Shown in pieces: positions 13,084 through 20,592 of a DNA stretch of 24,798 nt (its first letter is position 1; every line of letters starts with the position of its first letter). Where the stretch lies: the NCBI GenBank assembly GCA_020638595.1, contig JACKIG010000044.1, positions 1-24,798 of the forward strand. The letters run 5' to 3'. The stretch is from Rhodospirillaceae bacterium. GTDB taxonomy: Bacteria; Pseudomonadota; Alphaproteobacteria; DSM-16000; Inquilinaceae. The notes below the pieces were generated by a model. That model saw nothing but the letters and a program-made list of their open reading frames with translations. It had not been told where the DNA came from and did no database searches. Position numbers and translations under genes: made by a program.

Positions 13084-14748
13084 GTGCTATCCCTTCGACT
13101 GCTGGGGCCGATGGAGGTTACGCGCGACGGCGCGCCTCTGGCGCTGCCGCAATCGAAGAAGACGCGGGCGCTTCTGGCCTATCTCGCGGTGACGGGGCGC
13201 ACGCATCGGCGCGAACGGCTGTGCACCATGTTCTGGGACGTGCCGGACGATCCCCGCGGCGCCCTGCGGTGGAGCCTGTCGAAGCTGCGCACGCTGGTGG
13301 ACGAGCCCGGCCGGCGGCGGCTGCGTTCGTGCCGGGAGACGGTGACGTTCGACGACCCGGAAGCCGATGTCGACCTGCGCGCCGCGCGCCTGCTGCCCTA
13401 CGGGTCGCTGGCCGACACGCCCCCGGGCCGCCTGGCCGAACTGGTGCAGGCATTCCGCGGGGAGTTCCTGCAAGGCCTGGACCTGCCCAATTGTCCGGAG
13501 TTCCAGGCGTGGTGCGTGGCCGAGCGGGAAGAAGCCCACCAGCTGCACGCCGGCATCCTGAAGGAACTGATCGACCGCTTTGCCGACGATCCGGCCTCCG
13601 CCCTGCCCCATGCGCGCCAGCTGGTGGAGCTGGAGCCCTACGACGTGCCGGCGCGCAGCCGGCTGGTGCGGCTGCTGGCCATGATCGGCCGCCGCGGCGA
13701 GGCCGAACAGCAGCTGGAGGCGGGCCGGCGGCTGTTTCGCATTCTGGATGCCGACGCCATCGAGCTTGAGATGGCGGCCCACGACCTGGACGAATGGCTG
13801 GCACGCCCGCACGAGCGGCACGGGCCGTCCGACGGCCAGGATCATGGGGATGCCGACACGGGCCCCAGCGCCACAGCCGCCGACGACCATGACGAGCTGC
13901 CCGGCCAGGAAATCCGCTTCTGCGCCGCGTCCGACGGCGTGCGCATCGCCTATGCCACCGCAGGCAGCGGGCCGGTGCTGGTCAAGGCGGCAGGCTGGCT
14001 GACCCACCTGGAATTCGACTGGGACAGCCCCGTCCGGCTGCCCTTGTACGAGCGCCTTGCGCGCGGGCGCCGTCTGGTGCGCTACGACGGGCGCGGCAAC
14101 GGCCTGTCGGACCGCGAGGCGGAAGACATGTCGCTGGACGCCTTCGTGCGCGACCTGGAAGCCGTCGTGGATGCGCTGGCCCTGGGGCGGTTTGCGCTGT
14201 ACGCGTCGCTGCAAGGCTGTGCCGTGGCGATCGCCTATGCCGTGCGCCATCCGCACCGCGTCAGCCGCATGGTGCTGCACGGCGGCTATGCCCGCGGATG
14301 GCGCAAGCGCGGTTCGCCGGGCGAGGGATCGCGGGCAGAGGCGCTGGCGACCCTGATGCGGTTCGGCTGGGGCCAGGACAACCCGGCCTATCACCAGGTG
14401 TTCGCGTCGCTGTTCATGCCCGGCGCCACGCGCCAGCAGACCGAGTGGTGGATCGGCCTGCAACGCACCACCACCAGCCCGGAGGCAGCGGCCCGATTGC
14501 AGCAGGCCTGCGGCGATATCGACGTCCTGGCGCTGGCCGCCCGGGTGGCGGTGCCGACACTGGTGCTGCATGCCCGCGGCGATGCCGTGGTGCCCTTCGA
14601 ATGCGGGCGCGAGCTGGCCATGACCATCCCCGGCGCCCGCTTCGTCGGCCTGGACAGCCCCAACCACGTCATCCTGGAACAGGAACCCGCCTGGGAACGC
14701 TTCCGGGCGGAGGTGGAGGGCTTCCTGGCGGCGGACGCGGGAGCGTGA
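13084..14748 (+). CDS. SARP-type (BTAD) transcriptional regulator fused to an alpha/beta-hydrolase-like domain
   Basis: A 554-aa fusion. The GTG at 13084 is chosen because GGAGG (13071-13075) is 8 nt upstream; the in-frame GTG at 13078 would be only 2 nt from it. Residues 1-95 form an OmpR-like winged helix (LRLLGPMEVTRDG, PQSKKTRALLAYLAV, RRERLCTMFW). Residues 95-240 are the helical BTAD module (EFLQGLDLPNCPEFQAW, VELEPYDVPARSRLV). After an acidic linker (245-275) comes an alpha/beta-hydrolase domain (278-550) with RYDGRGNGLSD. In the nucleophile elbow, YASLQGCAVA stands where related fusions have G-x-S-Q-G, so the Ser is Leu (about 376). The acid Asp500 (ARGDAVVPF) and His528 (SPNHVI) remain. 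The hydrolase domain probably senses a ligand without turning it over. It is divergent from the DUF1127-diiron-OsmC operon, its likely target. Confidence 0.88.
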   Translation: MLSLRLLGPMEVTRDGAPLALPQSKKTRALLAYLAVTGRTHRRERLCTMFWDVPDDPRGALRWSLSKLRTLVDEPGRRRLRSCRETVTFDDPEADVDLRAARLLPYGSLADTPPGRLAELVQAFRGEFLQGLDLPNCPEFQAWCVAEREEAHQLHAGILKELIDRFADDPASALPHARQLVELEPYDVPARSRLVRLLAMIGRRGEAEQQLEAGRRLFRILDADAIELEMAAHDLDEWLARPHERHGPSDGQDHGDADTGPSATAADDHDELPGQEIRFCAASDGVRIAYATAGSGPVLVKAAGWLTHLEFDWDSPVRLPLYERLARGRRLVRYDGRGNGLSDREAEDMSLDAFVRDLEAVVDALALGRFALYASLQGCAVAIAYAVRHPHRVSRMVLHGGYARGWRKRGSPGEGSRAEALATLMRFGWGQDNPAYHQVFASLFMPGATRQQTEWWIGLQRTTTSPEAAARLQQACGDIDVLALAARVAVPTLVLHARGDAVVPFECGRELAMTIPGARFVGLDSPNHVILEQEPAWERFRAEVEGFLAADAGA

Positions 14749-14792
14749 GCCGGGCTGCCGGGTCCCGCCTCAAGGGCCGGATCGGCCGGCAG

Positions 14793-15434
14793 CTATTCCC
14801 ACGCCGGGAAGCGGCCTTCGGCGGACAGCATGGTCATGCGGCTCATCAATGCCGCCATGAACGCGTCGGGCGACCCGGCGCGCGGCAGCGGCAGGCCGAC
14901 GAAGACGTCGCAGAAGAACGGCACCGGCAGCCAGTCGCCCTTCGGCAGCACCTTGCCGAAGCCGTGCAGGAACACCGGGACGATCGGGACATCGGGGTAT
15001 TCGGCGGCCAGGTAGGCGATCCCCTTCTTGAAGGTGGACAGGCGCTCCGGCTCGCCGCGGGTGCCTTCGGGGAACAGGATCAGGATGTTGTCGTGCCTCA
15101 GCGGCTCGCGGCACATGACGAACGGGTCTTCGCCGCGGGCCCGCGCCTCGCGGTCCAGCGGCAGCACGCCCAGCATGTGGCGGGCGAACCAGCCCAGCGG
15201 CGTGTCGTCCGCGAAATAGTCGGCCGCCCCCACGGGATGCACCCGGCCCAGCATCGCCAGCGGGAACAGCGACATCAGCGCCAGCGTGTCCATGTGGCTG
15301 TTGTGGTTGGCCACCACCATGGCCGGTCCCTTGCGCGGCAGGCGCTCGCGGTGGCGGATGTTCAGCCCGATGGCCACCCATATGACGGGGCGGACGACCA
15401 GGGCGAAGAAACAGACGCGCAGGAAGGCCATCAT
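14793..15434 (-). CDS. PlsC-like 1-acyl-glycerophosphate acyltransferase family protein
   Basis: A 213-aa membrane-associated acyltransferase. It transfers acyl chains to lysophosphatidate or a similar acceptor in phospholipid synthesis. The HX4D catalytic motif is HNSHMD (44-49). The acceptor-binding FPEGTRG is at 121-127, and a PIVPVFLHG segment follows. A hydrophobic N-terminal helix (4-24) anchors it to the inner membrane. The tandem ATG-ATG start has GGGAGG 9 nt upstream. It is the last gene of a three-gene operon, 31 nt after the CdsA gene, and converges with the BTAD regulator gene (44 nt gap). Order and content resemble ynbA-ynbB-ynbC, where the third gene is also a hydrolase/acyltransferase type. 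The acyl donor and acceptor are not known. Confidence 0.88.
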   Translation of the reverse strand: MMAFLRVCFFALVVRPVIWVAIGLNIRHRERLPRKGPAMVVANHNSHMDTLALMSLFPLAMLGRVHPVGAADYFADDTPLGWFARHMLGVLPLDREARARGEDPFVMCREPLRHDNILILFPEGTRGEPERLSTFKKGIAYLAAEYPDVPIVPVFLHGFGKVLPKGDWLPVPFFCDVFVGLPLPRAGSPDAFMAALMSRMTMLSAEGRFPAWE

Positions 15435-15465
15435 CTCCGGATACCTCCCGCGCCCCCCGCGCCGG

Positions 15466-16404
15466 TCAATAGTAGAAGTAGTAGACGTAGTGGAAGAACA
15501 GGGGTGCGGTATAGGTCAGGCTGTCGACTCGATCCAGTATACCACCATGGCCAGGCAGCAGACTGCCGCTGTCCTTCACCCCCAGGTCGCGCTTGATCGC
15601 CGAGATTGTGACGTCGCCGATGAAGCCGGAAAAGCCGATGATCAGGCCGGCGACGGCGGAAAAGCGCCAGTCGAACGGGGTCAGCAACGGCGCGATGGCC
15701 AGCGCCAGCACCGTCGTCGTGCCCAGGCCGCCCAGGAAGCCTTCCACCGTCTTGCCGGGGCTGACCTCCGGCGCGGCCTTGGTGCGCCCAAGCGCCTTGC
15801 CCCAGAGATACTGTCCCACGTCGTTGGCCTGGGTCAGGAAGACCAGGAACAACAGCCATCCGGCACCCCCGGCCACCGGGTTGCCGCTGTCGGGCAGCAC
15901 CAGCAGGAAGGCCGCGTGGCTGAGGCTGAACACGCAGGCCATCAGCCCCCAATGCAGGCTGCCGGCGGCGCGCAGGAAGCCCTGGGTTCCGCTGTGGACG
16001 ATCATGATCGCCGGCAGCAGCAGGAACATGTAGACGGGGACCCAGATGATGAAGAAGCCGTACCGCTCCGCCGCCACCCAATAGTATTGCACCGGGATGG
16101 CCAGGTAGGCCCACAGCAGCACCCGGCGGTCGGTGCGGCGGGTGGGGATCAGCGACAGGTATTCCTTCAGCGCCAGGAAGCTGACGAACCCGAGGAAGAC
16201 CAGCGCGCCGCGGCGGCTCAACACCATGGCCAGCGAAAACAGCGTGACCATCACCCACCACGACTGCACCCGCAGCACCAGCTCGTGGAAGTTCCGCCCC
16301 GGCAGCAGCCGCACCAGCGCAAAGGTCACGACCGAGGCGACGACCAGGATGGCGTAGATGCCGACAAGGGCCCAGGCGACATTGGGGGAAAGGTCGTCGA
16401 ACAT
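15466..16404 (-). CDS. cdsA: Phosphatidate cytidylyltransferase (CDP-diglyceride synthase)
   Basis: A 312-aa polytopic inner-membrane protein that makes CDP-diacylglycerol from phosphatidic acid and CTP. About eight hydrophobic segments are seen, the first at residues 9-30. The signature of the family lies near the C-terminus: IGDVTISAIKRDLGVKDSG followed by LLPGHGGILDRVDSL (about 262-295), containing the Asp residues that bind metal. Length matches the longer YnbB-type CdsA proteins rather than the short (about 270 aa) housekeeping ones. It starts 10 nt after the stop of the CDP-alcohol phosphatidyltransferase gene, so the two are translationally close. The C-terminus is unusually Tyr-rich (HYVYYFYY). 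It may be a second CdsA paralogue dedicated to this lipid operon; that cannot be decided from the window. Confidence 0.93.
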   Translation of the reverse strand: MFDDLSPNVAWALVGIYAILVVASVVTFALVRLLPGRNFHELVLRVQSWWVMVTLFSLAMVLSRRGALVFLGFVSFLALKEYLSLIPTRRTDRRVLLWAYLAIPVQYYWVAAERYGFFIIWVPVYMFLLLPAIMIVHSGTQGFLRAAGSLHWGLMACVFSLSHAAFLLVLPDSGNPVAGGAGWLLFLVFLTQANDVGQYLWGKALGRTKAAPEVSPGKTVEGFLGGLGTTTVLALAIAPLLTPFDWRFSAVAGLIIGFSGFIGDVTISAIKRDLGVKDSGSLLPGHGGILDRVDSLTYTAPLFFHYVYYFYY

Positions 16405-16414
16405 GGGGGCGGCC

Positions 16415-17029
16415 TCAGGATCCGGTGTCCGCTTCGGCCACCGCCGCGCGCACGCGGTTGGCGATGGTGACGGCGGTCAGCACGCAGGCCACGCCCAGCA
16501 CCCAGGCGATCCAGGCGGCGGTCGGAACGCCGATGCCGTCGACGAACGCCAGGGCACCGATGACGATGGCCCGGTCGGACTTGCCGAGCGGGCCGTCATA
16601 GCGCCGCCGCGCGCCGATCTGCACCGCGACCACGCCCGCCATCTCGGCGATGACGGCGCCGGCGGCGAACAGCACCACAAGCCAGGCCGCGCCCGGCCAG
16701 GCCAGGGCCAAGGGCAGGTAGAGGGCGCAGTCCGCCACGACGTCGCCGATCTCGTTCAGTGCGGCACCCAGATGGCTTTCCTGACCGTGCTCGCGCGCCA
16801 GCATGCCGTCGACGGCATTCAGGGCCATGCGCACCAGCAGGACCACGGGCAGGCACAGCAGCGGTGCCGGATGGCCGGGCCAGGCGGCCAGGGCGATCCC
16901 TGCGGCGATGGACAGCGCCATCGCGGCCAACGTCACCTGGTTGGCCGTCACCCCCGTTGCGGCCAGCCGGGGAACAATGGGCCGAAGGGCGCGTTGGAAG
17001 GCGGGTTTCAGCTGGTAGACGGACGGCAT
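16415..17029 (-). CDS. CDP-alcohol phosphatidyltransferase family membrane protein (YnbA-like)
   Basis: A 204-aa membrane protein of the CDP-alcohol phosphotransferase family, which joins a phosphatidyl group from CDP-diacylglycerol to an alcohol. The start MPSVYQLKPAF at 17029 is preferred to a longer ORF running into the trpB promoter region. Five or six hydrophobic helices are present. The family motif DG-x2-AR-x8-G-x3-D-x3-D appears at 74-96, but the third Asp is Asn92. The first Asp of the D-x2-DG pair is Asn71. Asp74 and the catalytic-base Asp96 are kept. From memory, YnbA-like proteins share such Asn substitutions, but I cannot confirm it here. It is the first gene of the operon with cdsA and the acyltransferase and is divergent from trpB. 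The head-group alcohol is unknown. Confidence 0.85.
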   Translation of the reverse strand: MPSVYQLKPAFQRALRPIVPRLAATGVTANQVTLAAMALSIAAGIALAAWPGHPAPLLCLPVVLLVRMALNAVDGMLAREHGQESHLGAALNEIGDVVADCALYLPLALAWPGAAWLVVLFAAGAVIAEMAGVVAVQIGARRRYDGPLGKSDRAIVIGALAFVDGIGVPTAAWIAWVLGVACVLTAVTIANRVRAAVAEADTGS

Positions 17030-17160
17030 GGGGCCCGCACTCTCCGCAAGGGTGGCGGCCGACAGTACACGCTTTGGCGCCGGCCAGGGAGAAGGGGGGG
17101 GCAGGCGTTTGGAGTTGCCGACCTTCGCCTGCTGCAACCCAGACTTTCCCTGTGCGCCTG

Positions 17161-17189
17161 TTGGCAGGCCCAATGCGCAAGGCTATGGT
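17161..17189 (+). promoter_or_regulatory. Predicted promoter of trpBA
   Basis: TTGGCA (17161-17166), 17 nt, then TATGGT (17184-17189) matches the sigma-70 consensus at five of six and four of six positions. Transcription would start near 17196, giving a leader of about 60 nt before the trpB GTG. The leader is too short for a trp-type attenuator, and no leader peptide was seen. Confidence 0.45.
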
Positions 17190-17258
17190 GCCCGCCAGAT
17201 TGGCCCACCTTGCGGCCCGGTTTCCCCTTTTGACCGTCGGCCACTGGAGCGTGACACC

Positions 17259-18491
17259 GTGACCGCGATCCCCGAGACCGTACCCTCGGTCAACACCTAT
17301 CGTGCCGGCCCGGATGAGGACGGCCATTTCGGCCCCTACGGCGGCCGCTACGTTGCCGAAACCCTGATGCCGCTGATCCTGGAGGTCGAGAAGGCCTACC
17401 GGAAGATCCAGGACGACCCCTGCTTCCATGCGGAACTGAAGCACTATCTCGCCCACTATGTCGGCCGGCCAAGCCCGCTGTATTTCGCCGAACGGCTGAC
17501 GGAATACCTCGGCGGGGCGCGCATCTACTTCAAGCGCGACGAGCTGAACCACACCGGCGCCCACAAGATCAACAACTGCGTCGGGCAGATCCTGCTGGCG
17601 CGGATGATGGGCAAGACCCGCATCATCGCCGAGACCGGGGCCGGCCAGCACGGGGTTGCCACCGCCACGGTGTGCGCCCTGTTCAACCTGCCCTGTACCG
17701 TCTACATGGGCGAAACCGATATCGCCCGCCAGCAGCCCAATGTCTTCCGCATGAAGCTGCTGGGCGCGGAGGTGAAGCCCGTGACGTCCGGCAGCCGCAC
17801 GCTGAAGGACGCGATGAACGAGGCGCTGCGCGACTGGGTCGCCAATGTCGACAACACCTATTACCTGATCGGCACCGTGGCCGGTCCGCATCCCTATCCG
17901 GCGATGGTGCGCGACTTCCAGTCCGTCATCGGCCAGGAAGTGCGCGCCCAGATGATGGAGGCGGAAGGCCGGCCGCCGGATTCGCTGGTCGCCTGCATCG
18001 GCGGCGGCTCCAACGCCATGGGGCTGTTCCACCCCTTCCTCGACGACCCCGATATCACCATGCACGCGGTCGAGGCCGCCGGCCACGGGCTGGACAGCGG
18101 CAAGCATGCGGCCAGCCTGACCGGTGGGCGCCCCGGCGTGCTGCACGGCAACAAGACCTATCTGTTGCAGGACCACGACGGCCAGATCGTGGAGGCGCAT
18201 TCGATCTCCGCCGGGCTGGACTATCCCGGCATCGGGCCGGAACATGCGTGGCTGTTCGATACCGGCCGGGTGCGCTATGTCAGCATCACCGATGCCGAGG
18301 CGCTGGACGCCTTCCAGCTATGCGCGAAGATGGAAGGGATCATCCCGGCGTTGGAGCCGGCGCATGCGCTGGCCCATGTCATCCGCATCGCCGGCGACCT
18401 GCCGCGCGAACACCTGCTGGTCATGAACATGTGCGGCCGCGGCGACAAGGACATCTTCACCGTCGCCCGCGCCCTGGGGGTCGAGATCTGA
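17259..18491 (+). CDS. trpB: Tryptophan synthase beta chain
   Basis: A 410-aa cytosolic PLP enzyme that condenses indole with L-serine to give tryptophan, working as an alpha2-beta2 complex with TrpA. The PLP lysine is Lys103 in ELNHTGAHKINN. The ETGAGQHG substrate loop, GGGSNAMG phosphate-binding loop and CGRGDKD near the C-terminus are all present, so the enzyme looks intact. The GTG start at 17259 is supported by GGAG 8 nt upstream and by the length (about 400 aa is usual). Its stop overlaps the trpA start by one base (TGATG), indicating translational coupling. In many Alphaproteobacteria trpF precedes trpB; here the upstream neighbour is the divergent lipid operon. Confidence 0.98.
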   Translation: MTAIPETVPSVNTYRAGPDEDGHFGPYGGRYVAETLMPLILEVEKAYRKIQDDPCFHAELKHYLAHYVGRPSPLYFAERLTEYLGGARIYFKRDELNHTGAHKINNCVGQILLARMMGKTRIIAETGAGQHGVATATVCALFNLPCTVYMGETDIARQQPNVFRMKLLGAEVKPVTSGSRTLKDAMNEALRDWVANVDNTYYLIGTVAGPHPYPAMVRDFQSVIGQEVRAQMMEAEGRPPDSLVACIGGGSNAMGLFHPFLDDPDITMHAVEAAGHGLDSGKHAASLTGGRPGVLHGNKTYLLQDHDGQIVEAHSISAGLDYPGIGPEHAWLFDTGRVRYVSITDAEALDAFQLCAKMEGIIPALEPAHALAHVIRIAGDLPREHLLVMNMCGRGDKDIFTVARALGVEI

Positions 18492-19327
18492 TGGAAAGCC
18501 GTATCGACCGCCGGTTCGAGGCGCTGCGGGCCGAAGGGCGCGGCGGGCTGATCACCTTCGTCACCGCCGGCGACCCCGATCTGGAGACGAGCTTCCGACT
18601 GATCAGCAGCCTGCCCCAGGCGGGCGCCGACCTGATCGAACTGGGCATGCCGTTCAGCGACCCCATGGCCGACGGCCCGTCGATCCAGGCAGCCAACCTG
18701 CGGGCGCTGAAGGCGGGCACGACGCTGTCGAAGACGCTGGACCTTGTCCGCCGGTTCCGCGAGCGGGACAACGAAACGCCGATCGTACTCATGGGGTACT
18801 TCAACCCGATCCATACGTACGGCGTCGACCGGTTCCTGCGCGATGCCAAGGCTGTGGGCGTCGACGGACTGATCATCGTCGATCTGCCGCCGGAAGAGGA
18901 CCGCGAGCTGTGCCTGCCGGCACTGGCGGCGGGCATGCGCTTCATCCGCCTGGCGACGCCGACCACCGACGATCGGCGCCTGCCGGTGGTCCTGTCCAAC
19001 ACCAACGGCTTTCTCTACTTCGTCGCCATTGCCGGCGTCACCGGCACGCGTTCGGCGACGGAGGAGACGGTGGCCGCGGCGGTGGCGCGGCTGCGCCGCC
19101 ATACCGGCCTGCCGATTGCCGTCGGTTTCGGCGTCAAGACGCCGGAAAACGCCGCCATGATCGTCCGCTTCGCCGATGCGGCGGTGGTCGGCTCGGCCAT
19201 CGTCGACCGCATTGCCGCGGGGCTGGCACAGAACGGGCGGCCCCAGCCGGAAATGGTGGACGAGGTGCTGGGCTTCGTCGGTACCCTGGCGGCGGCCGTG
19301 CGGGCGACGCCGCGGCAGGCGGCGTGA
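18491..19327 (+). CDS. trpA: Tryptophan synthase alpha chain
   Basis: A 278-aa cytosolic TIM-barrel enzyme that splits indole-3-glycerol phosphate into glyceraldehyde-3-phosphate and indole, passing indole through a tunnel to TrpB. Catalytic Glu50 (LIELGMPFSDP) and Asp61 (MADGPSIQ) are present, as are the FNPIHTYGVDRF segment, GLIIVDLPPEE and the GFGVKTPE phosphate-binding loop. The ATG shares its A with the trpB stop. No terminator with a T-run follows. The next 302 nt to accD hold repeat copy C. Confidence 0.98.
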   Translation: MESRIDRRFEALRAEGRGGLITFVTAGDPDLETSFRLISSLPQAGADLIELGMPFSDPMADGPSIQAANLRALKAGTTLSKTLDLVRRFRERDNETPIVLMGYFNPIHTYGVDRFLRDAKAVGVDGLIIVDLPPEEDRELCLPALAAGMRFIRLATPTTDDRRLPVVLSNTNGFLYFVAIAGVTGTRSATEETVAAAVARLRRHTGLPIAVGFGVKTPENAAMIVRFADAAVVGSAIVDRIAAGLAQNGRPQPEMVDEVLGFVGTLAAAVRATPRQAA

Positions 19328-19480
19328 CATCCTGACGGACTCCGGCCGCCGGCGAAGCGCGGTCTTGACTGCACCGCAACAACGCGCCACGACTGGGCAC
19401 CACGGCCGTGCACGGGTCACGCCGCCGCGGCGTGCGGCAAGGGTGTTGCGCGCATGACTTCGGTGCCGGCACACCGGCGC

Positions 19481-19606
19481 GGTCCTAGAGCCTGATGCGA
19501 AGATGTCGATTCGACATCTTCGCTGAATCAGTCTCTAACTATAAGAATGAGAGCAAGATTCAGACTTCAGGCCGATTCAGCCTGATGTCATCTTGCTCTA
19601 GGATCC
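19481..19606 (+). repeat. Composite palindromic repeat, copy C (MITE-like)
   Basis: About 126 bp in the 302-nt trpA-accD gap, which otherwise (19328-19480) shows nothing. The ends are inverted: GGTCCTAGAGC at 19481-19491 and GCTCTAGGATCC at 19595-19606. Inside are two strong hairpins. One has 13-bp perfect arms GCGAAGATGTCGA/TCGACATCTTCGC (19497-19523). The other has outer 10-bp perfect arms AGAGCAAGAT/ATCTTGCTCT (19550-19599) enclosing GACTTCAGGC and GCCTGATGTC. It is the longest member of the repeat family and ends 23 nt before the accD start. Its sequence is visibly lower in GC than the flanking genes. Confidence 0.82.
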
Positions 19607-19629
19607 ATGGTTCCGAGTAGCAGTCTGCC

Positions 19630-20592
19630 ATGAACTGGCTCAGCAACTTCGTACGCCCAAAGATCCGTGCGCTGGCCGGCAAGCCGGAGGTGCCCGACAA
19701 CCTCTGGCATCAATGCCCGAACTGCGAGGCGATGATCTTCCACCGCGATCTGGAGACGCACCTGCACGTCTGCCAGCATTGCGGCCACCACATGCGCATC
19801 ACGCCCGAACAGCGGCTGGCGATGCTGTTCGACGATGCGCGCTACCAGGGGATCGAGCTGCCGAAACCCCCGGTCGACCCCCTGCGGTTCCGCGACTCCA
19901 AGCGCTATGTCGACCGCTTGCGCGAGGCGCAGGGCCGCACCGGGCGCCAGGATGCCATGGTCGTGGCCCATGGCACGATGGGTGGGCACGGTGCCGTGAT
20001 CGCCGCCTTTGACTTCGCCTTCATGGGCGGCTCGATGGGCACGGCGGTGGGCGAGGCGCTGCTGGCCGCTGCCGGACTGGCCGTGCTGCAGGCGGCACCG
20101 CTGATCGTCATTCCCGCTTCGGGCGGGGCGCGCATGCAGGAAGGCATGCTGTCGCTGATGCAGATGCCGCGCACGGTGATCGCGGTCCAGCAGGTCAAGC
20201 GCGCCAACCTGCCGTTCTTCGTCGTCTTCACCGACCCGACCACCGGCGGCGTTACCGCGTCGTTCGCCATGCTGGGCGACGTCCACATCGCCGAGCCGCA
20301 TGCCCAGATCGGCTTTGCCGGCGCCCGCGTGATCGAGGAAACCATCCGCCAGACCCTGCCGGAAGGCTTCCAGACGGCGGAATACCTGCGCGACCATGGC
20401 ATGGTGGACCTGGTCGTTGCGCGCGCCCAGCTGCGCGACACGCTGATCGGCCTGATCGACCTGTTCACCACGCCCATGCGCCAGGATGGCGAGGACGAGG
20501 CCATGACGACCGAAGAGCCGGCCGGCGAAGATCCCGCGCCGCCCGAGCCCGAACCCGAGGACGCCGAGCCGGTCGATCGTGTCGCCGAATAG
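19630..20592 (+). CDS. accD: Acetyl-CoA carboxylase carboxyltransferase subunit beta
   Basis: A 320-aa subunit that, with AccA, transfers the carboxyl group from biotin to acetyl-CoA to give malonyl-CoA, the first committed step of fatty acid synthesis (cytosol). A four-Cys zinc ribbon is at Cys29-Cys32-Cys48-Cys51 (CPNC, CQHC). The crotonase-fold core carries GGSMGTAVGEA and PASGGARMQEG (about 136-178) and ITDPTTGGV-like FTDPTTGGVTASF. The C-terminus (about 285-320) is a long acidic, Pro-rich tail beyond the conserved core, partly overlapping the folC start. The ribosome binding site is weak. Repeat copy C lies immediately upstream and may be in the leader or replace the original promoter region. 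Confidence 0.97.
   Translation: MNWLSNFVRPKIRALAGKPEVPDNLWHQCPNCEAMIFHRDLETHLHVCQHCGHHMRITPEQRLAMLFDDARYQGIELPKPPVDPLRFRDSKRYVDRLREAQGRTGRQDAMVVAHGTMGGHGAVIAAFDFAFMGGSMGTAVGEALLAAAGLAVLQAAPLIVIPASGGARMQEGMLSLMQMPRTVIAVQQVKRANLPFFVVFTDPTTGGVTASFAMLGDVHIAEPHAQIGFAGARVIEETIRQTLPEGFQTAEYLRDHGMVDLVVARAQLRDTLIGLIDLFTTPMRQDGEDEAMTTEEPAGEDPAPPEPEPEDAEPVDRVAE

Noticed and set aside
13087..14667. 526-codon minus-strand ORF antisense to the BTAD-hydrolase gene
   Set aside because: Low-complexity composition (His/Gln/Gly/Arg) and no recognisable domain; the plus-strand frame has clear domains.
16596..18245. 549-codon minus-strand ORF antisense to trpB and across the divergent promoter region
   Set aside because: No motif; it would overlap intact trpB and the CDP-alcohol phosphatidyltransferase gene.
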